From positions 1 through 9,904 of the forward strand of contig JAKAUD010000078.1 of NCBI GenBank assembly GCA_021827885.1: a DNA stretch of 9,904 nucleotides, read 5' to 3'. Positions 1 to 6,770 of this stretch are shown here, piece by piece. Position 1 is the stretch's first letter; every line of letters starts with the position of its first letter. A model generated the notes under the pieces. That model was not told the origin of the DNA. It saw only the letters and a list, made by a program, of their open reading frames with translations, and searched no databases. The stretch comes from Thermoplasmata archaeon. Its GTDB lineage: Archaea > Thermoplasmatota > Thermoplasmata > Thermoplasmatales > Thermoplasmataceae. The translations under genes were made by a program, and so were the position numbers.

Positions 1-386
1 TTATTGATGCAATAAGAAAAAATAAGAGACCAACCATCTTCGGAGACGGGAAGCAGAGCAGGGATTTCATATATGTAGAAGATACTGCAAGGGCATCTGT
101 ACTGGCGATGAGAAACGGGACTCCCGGAGAAGCCTATAACGTTGGCACCGGCATAACAACAGATTTCAACACAATCTTCCATATAGTGAAGGAAGAGATG
201 AACTATCAGGGTGCGGCTGAATACGTGCCAAATCCCCTTAATAGCTATCAGATGTTCACACTTGCCGATATTAAGAAGGCGAAAGGAGAACTAAAATTTG
301 AGGCAAAATATACTATAAGGGATGGAGTAAGGGAAATGGTCAAAGAAATTTCGGAAACGACGGGTAAGAACTCTAAATCCACCTGA
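1..386 (+). CDS. NAD-dependent sugar-nucleotide epimerase/dehydratase, C-terminal part (5' end outside window)
   Basis: The frame is open from base 3 to the stop at 384-386, so only the C-terminal ~127 residues are visible; the ATG at 108 is internal. It belongs to the extended short-chain dehydrogenase family that makes or isomerises nucleotide sugars (GalE, WbpP and RmlB types). The visible evidence is the substrate-domain motif FGDGKQSRDFIYVEDTARA, then EAYNVGTG, then NPLNSYQMFTLADIKKAKGEL and a closing RDGVREMV helix, a C-terminal pattern usual in archaeal GalE-like epimerases. The Rossmann NAD site and the YxxxK catalytic pair lie off the left edge, so the exact reaction (UDP-glucose or UDP-GlcNAc 4-epimerase, or another) cannot be fixed. 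It converges on the GT2 gene and overlaps its 3' end by 14 bp. It is probably part of the same glycan locus, transcribed in the opposite direction. Confidence 0.88.
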   Translation, partial: IDAIRKNKRPTIFGDGKQSRDFIYVEDTARASVLAMRNGTPGEAYNVGTGITTDFNTIFHIVKEEMNYQGAAEYVPNPLNSYQMFTLADIKKAKGELKFEAKYTIRDGVREMVKEISETTGKNSKST

Positions 387-1158
387 ATTTTTTTAAATAT
401 AGCTCCGTAGCCCAGTATGGAATGTATTTGTAGAATCTAGAATGCCTTAATCTGAATGCTAAAAGCGACGCCCCTTGACCTACTATTTCGGCCATAATGT
501 TGAATTTGCTTTTTTCATCGTGTGAGTACCTGACATCAACCTCTTTGATTCGCCCTCCCATCTTCTTTATGTGGTAAAGGAGCGCCACATCAAAAAAAGT
601 GTTTGTTACACCAACTCGCCTAAACGCCTCCTTGATCAAGTCAGTTCTTACAATCTTGTAACCGCACTGCGTGTCTCTTACATTTAAGCCCAGCATGGTT
701 CTGACAAGAATGTTGAATCCCCTTGACGGAATTCTCCTGAATAGGGGAATCTCATTTTCACCATTGGTATATCGATCAAATAATATTAAATCATAATTGG
801 TTAAGTAATGGAAATTTTTCACAATCTCGGCCAATCCAACAGCACCGTCCGCATCCATTATCATTGTAAACTCGCCTGTAGAATTATCTACGACCTTCTT
901 TATTGAATATCCCTTTCCACTTCTTCCTTGGCTCTTCTGATGCTTTATAAAAGGACAATCTGAAGAAAAATCCTTAACTATCTCCTCTGTGTTATCGTTT
1001 CCATCTATCGATACAATCACATCCCAAGTAAGATTATTTGCCTTCACAAAGTCCTTGATTTCCTTAAGAACCTTTCCTATCCTTTCGCCCTCATTGTACG
1101 CTGGAATGATAATTGTAGTCGTAGGGATCACACTGTTTTGGAGTTCTGTCGCCTGCAT
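373..1158 (-). CDS. GT2 family glycosyltransferase, dolichyl-phosphate sugar synthase-like
   Basis: A 261-residue family 2 (GT-A fold) glycosyltransferase. Motifs in order are TIIIPAYNEGERI (15-27) for nucleotide binding, VIVSIDGNDNT (47-57), the metal-binding MDADGA (101-106), DTQCGYKIVRTD (162-173), and a final EVDVRYSHDEKSKFN segment. The DTQCGYK and SHDEKSKF regions resemble those of dolichol-phosphate mannose or glucose synthases (DPM1/ALG5, archaeal AglJ/AglD type), which transfer a sugar from a nucleotide donor to a polyprenyl phosphate at the membrane. No transmembrane segment is evident, so it is probably peripheral. The ATG at 1158 lies ~29 bp after a good TATA box, which supports this start and a leaderless mRNA. 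It is convergent with the partial epimerase, and its promoter side faces an IS630 remnant. Sugar and acceptor are not determined; a role in priming or extending a lipid-linked glycan is inferred. Confidence 0.85.
   Translation of the reverse strand: MQATELQNSVIPTTTIIIPAYNEGERIGKVLKEIKDFVKANNLTWDVIVSIDGNDNTEEIVKDFSSDCPFIKHQKSQGRSGKGYSIKKVVDNSTGEFTMIMDADGAVGLAEIVKNFHYLTNYDLILFDRYTNGENEIPLFRRIPSRGFNILVRTMLGLNVRDTQCGYKIVRTDLIKEAFRRVGVTNTFFDVALLYHIKKMGGRIKEVDVRYSHDEKSKFNIMAEIVGQGASLLAFRLRHSRFYKYIPYWATELYLKKFRWI
388..394 (+). terminator. T7 tract, likely archaeal oligo-U terminator of the epimerase gene
   Basis: Seven consecutive T residues begin two bases after the TGA stop of the plus-strand epimerase. 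Archaeal RNA polymerase commonly terminates at oligo-U tracts without a hairpin. The tract lies within the last codons (KKF) of the convergent GT2 gene, so it doubles as coding sequence on the other strand. Confidence 0.5.
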
Positions 1159-1182
1159 TATAGACTTTTGATGAATTAAGGG

Positions 1183-1191
1183 TATTTATAA
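1183..1191 (-). promoter_or_regulatory. TATA box of the GT2 gene
   Basis: The minus strand reads TTATAAATA, centred about 29 bp upstream of the A of the ATG at 1158. This matches archaeal TATA spacing for a transcript starting at or very near the start codon, with no leader and hence no Shine-Dalgarno site. The box abuts or slightly overlaps the inferred end of the IS630 element, so the element may have supplied or altered this promoter. Confidence 0.55.
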
Positions 1192-1199
1192 TTATAGTT
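1190..1199 (+). repeat. Left terminal inverted repeat core of the IS630-like element
   Basis: aattatagtt at this position is the exact inverse complement of 2310-2319. Similarity inward is imperfect and needs a short gap. Confidence 0.45.
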
Positions 1200-1238
1200 A
1201 GCAACATATGTTTCTATCATTTATAGCGATACCGCATT

Positions 1239-2277
1239 ATGGCAAGGAGAAGGACTCGCGAGGTTGCGAGAATTGTGACCGAGAATGAACTGTCAGGGAT
1301 GATAAGCAGGGAGAGATCAAGGGCTAGAATTGTTCCCATGCTGATCTTCATAAGAATGCTCTACAAGGGAAGGAGTGTGCCCGAAGCCACGCCAGAGCTC
1401 GGAATATCAAAGAGGTCCGGATACCTCTGGCTCATCAGGTGGAACAAGAAGGGCATAGACCGGACTTGTTCCAATGCACGGAGGCGGATTCCGTCAAAAG
1501 CTCACATCTGAGCAGATGGAACAGCTGAAGGGGGACGTTTCCAAGGGATCCTGGACAACAGATGACGTGAGGAAGCACATAAAATTGAGATTCAATGTTG
1601 ATTATTCAATGAGGCAGGTATCTAGGATGCTGAAGAAGTTCAAGATGCACTACACCAAGCCCTATCCACATGACTACAGGAGACCAAAGGATGCAGAAGA
1701 CCAGCTAAAAAAACTGGCTCCTGACATATTGAAGGACGAAGTGATAGGTTTCATGGACCAGAGTTCTCCTCAGACGACCGCCAACACAGTTAGAATGTGG
1801 TCATTCTCAAAGCCAACGACCTTTAAGGACACAAAGAAATACAAGTCAAAGACATTCGGATTCTATACGGTCAGGGGTAATGCAGTGATAGACTTTCCTG
1901 AACATTGAAGGAAGGAAGATGTTGTTGCATTCCTTGAGAGGATAAGGTTTTACAACCCTGTAGGAAGGATAAAGATAGTACTCGACAATTTCAAGTCACA
2001 TCACGCATTGAAAGTAGCTGAGAAGGCTCTTGAGTTGAGGATAGACCTGATATTCCTTCCACCGTATTCCCCTGACCTGAATCCGATCGAATATTTGTGG
2101 AAAGCAATAAAGAGAGTTGTATCAAAGATGTTCATCAATTCAAGGGAGAGTATGTGCAACGCAATAGAGAGTGCTTTCTCTCTTCTATCGAAGTCAATGG
2201 ATTATGCAAAATCATGTGTGTTAAAATTTCTTCCAGCCGAAATTCAAAAAGATATTCTAAAATTATTCAATGGATAA
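1239..2277 (+). pseudogene. IS630-family DDE transposase, broken by one frameshift and one nonsense codon
   Basis: When repaired, this reads as one ~346-residue transposase, the usual size for IS630. The first part (from ATG 1239) has a helix-turn-helix region, with LGISKRSGYLWLIRWNKKGID typical of the family. Around 1460-1462 one extra C shifts the frame: without it the sequence continues GLVPMHGGGFRQKLTSEQ, matching the family linker, in the frame that runs from 1474. That frame is then broken by an in-frame TGA at 1906-1908 and resumes in the same frame as RKEDVVAFLERIR. All three catalytic acids are visible: Asp in GFMDQSS (codon 1756), Asp in IVLDNFKSHH (1984) and Glu in PPYSPDLNPIEYLWK (2089). 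With only two lesions and an intact DDE triad, inactivation looks recent. A programmed frameshift could explain the first lesion but not the stop. It should not make active transposase itself. Confidence 0.85.
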
Positions 2278-2309
2278 TATCACGTGTCTCAAATTGAGAT
2301 AAACAGTAC

Positions 2310-2319
2310 AACTATAATT
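2310..2319 (-). repeat. Right terminal inverted repeat core of the IS630-like element
   Basis: aactataatt on the plus strand is the inverse complement of the left core at 1190-1199. Just inside lies a small palindrome at 2287-2299 (TCTCAA, A, TTGAGA) that may be a subterminal transposase site. Confidence 0.45.
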
Positions 2320-2374
2320 GCGTATTTGGAGATTTTCTGTCACTTTTCCACCATCATACTGCTGACTTTTTCTC

Positions 2375-3505
2375 TCAAGAGACTAACAACGAGTTTATCG
2401 CATTTTCGTACATCTTTATTACTATGTTCCAGTCATATTGTTTTGCCGTGTTTATTGCATTCATTCTTAGTTTATTGTAGAGATCATTGTCCTTCATTAA
2501 TGTCTTAATTTTATCCATCAATTCGACTACGTTTCCGTAGCGATAATACAAGCCGGTCATCTCATTCTTCACAAAATCAGAGGACCCAAACACCTCTTTG
2601 TAATGAGGTTCTGCAACAATAGGGACGGCACCACAGCACATTGCCTCGAGTGTTGATATAGAGAATCCCTCCCTCTCAGACGGTAATACAAAAATTCTGC
2701 CTGACTTTAGCAGCTCGTATTTCTCCGTTTCATTAACTCTTCCGTACAGTGATATGTTCTTTGACAAGTTTAGACCCTTAACCATAGCTTCAATCATTTC
2801 TTGGTCTTCCCCGTCTCCAGCTATTCCTATTCTTATATCTGGCAAATAGCTGACGAGTATCTTTGCAGCGCTAATTATATGGTCAACATGTTTAATCTTT
2901 GCTAGCCTGCCAATATAGACTATGTCTAATTTCTTTTCTTTGGGGGTGCAGTCGATACTTTTTGTCTCGATTCCAATTGGTATCCTACTAACGTTCTTAG
3001 CCTTGTAGTTGTGCAAAAGTGAATCCTCTGTTGCATGTGACACTGCAATTAGTAAATTGCTATTATTTACTATTTTTGATATCTCATGATGTATTGCAGT
3101 CCTAGAAATGAAATTCATCTCCGTGAGATAATCAAACCAAGCCTCATGGAAAAGTGATATTCTTCTTACCTTTAACTTACGAAGTATGTTCCCGTACCCC
3201 AGATAGGGTATTGAATTCATTATAATGATGTCATTTTCGTTGAAGGTTTCTATGTTTTTTCTAAGGTTCAGTAGGAACCTGAGAGCACCGTATACGTTAT
3301 GGTTACCTTTAGAATTAGTGTACCTATAGCAATTTGAAATTTTCTTGAATTTGGCTCCGCCTATCTCTGCTTCGCTATCATCCATAGAAGAATAAACAGT
3401 TACATCCCAGTCGCGAGAGAACTTTGTCGCTAAATTGTAAATTAGATATTCGTAACCTCCAATATAGAATGGGTAAACCCTGTCAGTAATGATTCCCAAT
3501 TTCAC
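2375..3505 (-). CDS. GT4 family glycosyltransferase (GT-B fold)
   Basis: A 376-residue retaining GT-B glycosyltransferase. The N-terminal domain begins MKLGIITDRVYPFYIGGYEYL, with the glycine-rich donor/acceptor loop (IGG, 15-17). The C-terminal nucleotide-sugar domain shows VYIGRLAKIKHVD (196-208, with Arg200 and Lys205 placed to hold the diphosphate), GIAGDGED (227-234), YGRVNETEKYELLKSGRIFVLPS, and the EX7E pair Glu279/Glu287 in EREGFSISTLEAM. The start is GTG at 3503-3505; a TATA box ~25 bp upstream supports it and implies a leaderless mRNA. It is separated by 113 bp from the upstream GT4 gene of the operon and has its own promoter. It likely adds one sugar to a lipid-linked surface glycan or N-glycan on the cytoplasmic face. 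Donor and linkage cannot be read from sequence, though a UDP-sugar made next door is plausible. Confidence 0.88.
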   Translation of the reverse strand: MKLGIITDRVYPFYIGGYEYLIYNLATKFSRDWDVTVYSSMDDSEAEIGGAKFKKISNCYRYTNSKGNHNVYGALRFLLNLRKNIETFNENDIIIMNSIPYLGYGNILRKLKVRRISLFHEAWFDYLTEMNFISRTAIHHEISKIVNNSNLLIAVSHATEDSLLHNYKAKNVSRIPIGIETKSIDCTPKEKKLDIVYIGRLAKIKHVDHIISAAKILVSYLPDIRIGIAGDGEDQEMIEAMVKGLNLSKNISLYGRVNETEKYELLKSGRIFVLPSEREGFSISTLEAMCCGAVPIVAEPHYKEVFGSSDFVKNEMTGLYYRYGNVVELMDKIKTLMKDNDLYNKLRMNAINTAKQYDWNIVIKMYENAINSLLVS

Positions 3506-3525
3506 TTTAGATGTATTAAGAGGTT

Positions 3526-3534
3526 GCTTAAAAG
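3526..3534 (-). promoter_or_regulatory. TATA box of the GT4 gene starting at 3505
   Basis: The minus strand reads CTTTTAAGC, centred ~25 bp before the GTG start, and no Shine-Dalgarno sequence lies between. This suits a leaderless archaeal transcript. Confidence 0.5.
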
Positions 3535-3552
3535 ATTCTCGTATACTGAATT

Positions 3553-3582
3553 GTTTCTCATTTTGTCTGAAATGTGAGAAAC
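3553..3582. repeat. Inverted repeat upstream of a GT4 promoter (operator or terminator candidate)
   Basis: GTTTCTCA (3553-3560) and TGAGAAAC (3575-3582) form a perfect 8-bp dyad around a 14-base spacer; adding ttt/aaa with a 2-base bulge lengthens the arms. It sits ~20-50 bp upstream of the TATA box at 3526-3534 and ~37 bp after the stop of the upstream GT4 gene. It could be a regulator site upstream of the TATA element or a hairpin at the end of the preceding operon. No U-run follows on the minus strand, which slightly favours the operator reading. Confidence 0.4.
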
Positions 3583-3618
3583 ACTACAAAACACCACAAT
3601 AACTAAACTACTTACCTC

Positions 3619-4761
3619 TCAATACAACTGGATTTTCCGCTCCAACAGACCTATAAAATCAGAGATGGAACCTCTTATATCTCTCAAATTTTCTTGCTGA
3701 TTCGAAGAAACTCTTATTCTAAGAGTCTCACTACTTATAAGATTCTTAAGTAATTCTGTCAGTTCATCTATTCTCTCATATTCATATACCAACATACCCA
3801 TTTGCGATAGAAATTCGCCACACCCCGCGTTGCTAGTTACCACAGGTAAACCCGCTATCGCAGCTTCATACCTTACAATACCAAAAGATTCGTAGATCGA
3901 AGGAAGACAAAAAATTGAGGCAGTGGTATACTCTTCCCTAAGCTTGTCACCATAAAGGGGACCAAGAAAGGCAACTTGGGATTCCAATCCCTTAGCCTTT
4001 ACTATCTCTTGCAATTCTTTATAATACTTGATATCTGATACTGGGCCAACTACGTGGACTTTCCAGTCTGGAAACTGAGATGAAAGACGTGAAAATGCAT
4101 TAAGCAAAATGTGTATTCCTTTTTGTTTCGATACTACGGCCACAGTTAACAAAGTGTGTTCCCTCTTTCCGTTTTCATATTTATCACTATAGTTTAGAGC
4201 AGACTGAAAAAAATTGCTAGAGAGAACCAATTTCTTCTCAGATATAAATTTAGACAAGTTTCTAAAGGCACACGGTGTTTCTACTAATATATAGTTAAGG
4301 AATAGCTGATTCACAAATATACCTAAGACTCTAATAAGCCTTCCAAGAGGGTGCTGACCCGGTATTCTGGATTCCAGCCAGTCAGATTTTAGGGCCCATA
4401 CGACCCTCTTCTTTCCATTATCCTTCTTTGAATGGCCAAATATCCTATAAGAAACAACCAGTAAAGAAATGAGTGGATTATTATGATAGACCATAACTAC
4501 ATCTGGTTTCTCCTTGCTAAATTCCCTGATAACCTCTCCCACTTCATTTATAATTTGCAATTGGTTGGAAAATAAATGGTTTGTTTGGAAAAAATCAATC
4601 TCCACGTCTTGGGAAACGTTTATTAAACCTGACACAAGAGTAGAATCGTAACCGTTTCTGGCAAACTCCCGAGGTATCTCAAACTGCTCCCTCCGAAGGT
4701 GAATTTCATAAATCCTGTCACCCGGACTATAAAAAATAAATCTTTTATTGACGTAAATCAC
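3619..4761 (-). CDS. GT4 family glycosyltransferase (GT-B fold), last gene of the UDP-sugar operon
   Basis: A 380-residue glycosyltransferase. The N-terminal half is divergent (FIFYSPGDRIYEIHLRREQ at 8-26; KPDVVMVYHNNP near 85-96; VWALKSDWLESRIPG near 121-135). The C-terminal donor domain is recognisable from VAVVSKQKGIHILLNAFSRL, then VVGPVSD, FLGPLYGDKLREEY, and the EX7E pair Glu291/Glu299 in YESFGIVRYEAA followed by GLPVVTSNAGCGEF. The start is GTG at 4759-4761. There is no ATG, and no other usable codon before residue 43, so this start is chosen by exclusion, although it lies inside a GGTGAT sequence that itself resembles a Shine-Dalgarno site. It overlaps the uridylyltransferase gene by 17 bp, so it is co-transcribed and probably translationally coupled. 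The context suggests it uses UDP-Glc, UDP-GlcA or UDP-Xyl made by the same operon; this is inference. Confidence 0.85.
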   Translation of the reverse strand: MIYVNKRFIFYSPGDRIYEIHLRREQFEIPREFARNGYDSTLVSGLINVSQDVEIDFFQTNHLFSNQLQIINEVGEVIREFSKEKPDVVMVYHNNPLISLLVVSYRIFGHSKKDNGKKRVVWALKSDWLESRIPGQHPLGRLIRVLGIFVNQLFLNYILVETPCAFRNLSKFISEKKLVLSSNFFQSALNYSDKYENGKREHTLLTVAVVSKQKGIHILLNAFSRLSSQFPDWKVHVVGPVSDIKYYKELQEIVKAKGLESQVAFLGPLYGDKLREEYTTASIFCLPSIYESFGIVRYEAAIAGLPVVTSNAGCGEFLSQMGMLVYEYERIDELTELLKNLISSETLRIRVSSNQQENLRDIRGSISDFIGLLERKIQLY

Positions 4762-5560
4762 CCCGAGACTCTTTCATCCTGAGAAATTCTTGAAAAGTCT
4801 TAATCCACAGTTCCTTGGTGCCTATATCATATCTTTTACCCTCTATTTTAGCTGCCATTACGTCTCTCTTTTCCAAAAGCAAGTTATAAGCATCAGCCAG
4901 CTGAAATTCCCCATTTTTTCCCGGGCTTATAGAGGCCAAATAATCATAGATGTAATCTCCTAGGACGTATATTCCTGTAATACCTATATTGCTGGGCGCC
5001 TCTGCTACATCTGGCTTTTCTACGATCTTTTCAACCCTATAGATTCCTTTTTCAATCTCCTTTCCCTTGATTATTCCATAGTCCTTTAACTTATTTTCTG
5101 GTACCTCTTCTACAGCAAGCAGAGGTAACGCGTACTTATAATAAACATCCAGTATTTTAGACGTAACCGTTCTATTTTCATTCGATAGGTAGATGGTGTC
5201 ACCTAAGAGAACCACGAAATCTTCATCGCCAGTGAAATGTCTGGCATATCTTATAGCATCTGCCAGGCCCTTCTGTTCCTTTTGTCTTACGTAGTAGATA
5301 TCAGGGAAGTCTTTGAAGCCATATTGATCCATCTTCTCATCCAGGTCGTTCCTGTCAAAATAGTTCATTATTGCGTCCTTTCCAGCTCCCATGATTATGA
5401 GGATCTCATCGAGACCAGAGTTAACTGCTTCTTCCACAACGTAATGAATAACGGGTTTGTCCAAGATCGGCAACATCTCTTTTGGTTGAGCACGTGTTAG
5501 GGGATAAAAACGGGAGCCTATACCAGCAGCAGGTATTACAGCCTTCCTAATCTTTTGCAT
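4745..5560 (-). CDS. galU: UTP-glucose-1-phosphate uridylyltransferase
   Basis: A nucleotidyltransferase forming UDP-glucose and pyrophosphate from glucose-1-phosphate and UTP. It is 271 residues long from the ATG at 5560. Numbered from the GTG at 5569, it shows the signature AAGIGSRFYPLTRAQPKEMLP (14-34), KPVIHYVVEEAV (38-49), VRQKEQKGLADAIRYA (94-109), the metal-site LLGDT (121-125), KIVEKP (181-186), EFQLADA (221-227) and YDIGTKE (247-253). The PKEMLPILDKP...VEEA block and the RQ...GLADAI block are GalU-like rather than RmlA-like, and the neighbouring UDP-glucose dehydrogenase fits. The ATG at 5560 is preferred because AGGTG lies six bases before it; the alternative GTG at 5569 falls inside that site. 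It overlaps the dehydrogenase gene by 14 bp and the next GT4 gene by 17 bp. A dTTP-using enzyme cannot be wholly excluded. Confidence 0.88.
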   Translation of the reverse strand: MQKIRKAVIPAAGIGSRFYPLTRAQPKEMLPILDKPVIHYVVEEAVNSGLDEILIIMGAGKDAIMNYFDRNDLDEKMDQYGFKDFPDIYYVRQKEQKGLADAIRYARHFTGDEDFVVLLGDTIYLSNENRTVTSKILDVYYKYALPLLAVEEVPENKLKDYGIIKGKEIEKGIYRVEKIVEKPDVAEAPSNIGITGIYVLGDYIYDYLASISPGKNGEFQLADAYNLLLEKRDVMAAKIEGKRYDIGTKELWIKTFQEFLRMKESRGDLRQ

Positions 5561-6770
5561 TGTAAGCACCTATACGCAATACAGTGGGATGAGTTTGTAT
5601 ATTCACCACCCTCTTCAAATCGATAACCTTTTTCGCCTTTTCGTATATTGCATTTGTTTCAAATTCCTTCCATTCAGATGCTATAACTACACAATCGCAT
5701 TGTGTGAGTTCTTCTATTTTTCCTACCATCTCTACTCCATCCACCTCCTTTACCGACGGATCATATGCTTGTATCTTTGCTCCCATTGACATAAGCGCAT
5801 ATATGAGTTCTAGCGATTTAGACTCTCGGACATCGTTCGTGTCTTCCTTAAATGAAATACCGAGAACACATACATTTTTCCCATTTAAATTACCTAATTC
5901 CTTTTTTATCATTTCGACTGCATGTTCAATCCTTTCATTGTTTACATCAATTGCACTCTTGATAATCTTCATTTCGACCCCCCTTTCTTTTGCATATGAG
6001 ACTAGTGCCGTCGTATCCTTAGGGAGGCATGAACCCCCGAACCCGATACCTGCCCTTAAAAAATCCTTACCTATTCTATGATCCATGCCCATTCCTTGAG
6101 CAACAGTTGCTACATCAGTACCAGGGATATTCTCGCAAAGGTTGGCAATTTCGTTTATGAATGATATTTTTGTGGCAAGAAAAGAATTACTCCCATATTT
6201 TATGAGCTCTGCATTTTCATTTGTTGTTAGGATAACCGGTGCTCCTGTAAATTCCCATATCCATTTCACTTTTTCTAAGTAATCTGAGTTCTTTCCTCCT
6301 ATTACAATCCTGTTCGGGTGGATAGTATCGTCAATGGCGTTTCCCTCTCTGAGAAATTCAGGATTTGACACGATATCTCTTCCTATTTGGGATGACAGGG
6401 CAGAGGCAGTTCCTGGAACTACAGTACTCTTTATTGTAATGATAACATCACTATCTACCGATTTTGCAGAAAGAACCGCACTCCTTACATAGCTAAGATC
6501 AATCCTTCCGTCTACCGTAGGTGTCGGAACGCAGATGAATGCAACTTCATTGCCCTTAATATTAGAATAATCAGACGAAAAATCTACCCTCGTTTTGTTT
6601 TTCAACAGCAACTCCCTAAGCAGGGGTTCATAAATATAGAGGTCACCTTTCTTTAACCTATCGATCCTCTTCTCATCGATATCTATACAGGTAACAGTAT
6701 TTCCTCGATCTGCAAGAACGGTAGCCGTGACAAGTCCAACGAACCCCATTCCTACAACTGCGATTCTCAT
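5547..6770 (-). CDS. UDP-glucose 6-dehydrogenase
   Basis: A 407-residue NAD-dependent four-electron dehydrogenase that oxidises UDP-glucose to UDP-glucuronate. The Rossmann motif GMGFVG (7-12) is followed by the NAD-ribose acid in CIDIDEKRI. Then come FICVPTPT (78-85), TIKSTVVPGT (112-121), SNPEFLREG (135-143), IKYGSNSFLATKISFINEI (190-208), the catalytic Cys248 in FGGSCLPKD, and GISFKEDTNDVRESKS (304-319) of the C-terminal UDP-binding domain. The family also includes UDP-ManNAc and GDP-mannose dehydrogenases. The call to UDP-glucose rests on the flanking galU and UDP-glucuronate decarboxylase-like genes, and is therefore part inference. The start ATG forms an ATGA overlap with the stop of the upstream gene, indicating translational coupling. 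Length and motifs are complete, so it should be active. Confidence 0.88.
   Translation of the reverse strand: MRIAVVGMGFVGLVTATVLADRGNTVTCIDIDEKRIDRLKKGDLYIYEPLLRELLLKNKTRVDFSSDYSNIKGNEVAFICVPTPTVDGRIDLSYVRSAVLSAKSVDSDVIITIKSTVVPGTASALSSQIGRDIVSNPEFLREGNAIDDTIHPNRIVIGGKNSDYLEKVKWIWEFTGAPVILTTNENAELIKYGSNSFLATKISFINEIANLCENIPGTDVATVAQGMGMDHRIGKDFLRAGIGFGGSCLPKDTTALVSYAKERGVEMKIIKSAIDVNNERIEHAVEMIKKELGNLNGKNVCVLGISFKEDTNDVRESKSLELIYALMSMGAKIQAYDPSVKEVDGVEMVGKIEELTQCDCVVIASEWKEFETNAIYEKAKKVIDLKRVVNIQTHPTVLRIGAYNAKD
5567..5571 (-). promoter_or_regulatory. Shine-Dalgarno site of galU (decides the start)
   Basis: AGGTG on the minus strand, six bases before the ATG at 5558-5560. It contains the competing GTG codon, which argues for the ATG. 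Confidence 0.55.

Larger units (their letters stand above)
1190..2319 (+). mobile_element. IS630-family-like insertion sequence, degenerate
   Basis: A ~1.1 kb element built around one broken IS630-type transposase gene. The ends are inferred from a 10-bp inverted match: aattatagtt at 1190-1199 and its reverse complement at 2310-2319. Weaker gapped similarity continues inward (tgtttctatca on the left, tgtttatctca on the complemented right end). IS630/Tc1-type elements insert at TA; TA dinucleotides occur at 1195-1196 and 2313-2314 within the matched ends. The true boundary could therefore be these TAs, with the element running 1197-2312. It lies between the divergently placed promoter of the GT2 gene and the 3' end of a GT4 gene and interrupts neither. 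Boundaries are uncertain by about 10 bp on each side. Confidence 0.7.

Noticed and set aside
1455..1480. Programmed frameshift in the IS630 transposase.
   Set aside because: No slippery run or stimulating structure is seen; a single extra C explains it, and the separate TGA at 1906 shows the gene is decaying anyway.
2284..2508. Plus-strand open frame at the IS right end and GT4 3' end.
   Set aside because: Most of it is antisense to the conserved C-terminus of the GT4 gene and the rest is IS terminal sequence; no family features.
5589..6081. Plus-strand open frames opposite UDP-glucose dehydrogenase.
   Set aside because: They are Ser/Phe/Ile-rich antisense shadows of a clearly conserved gene.
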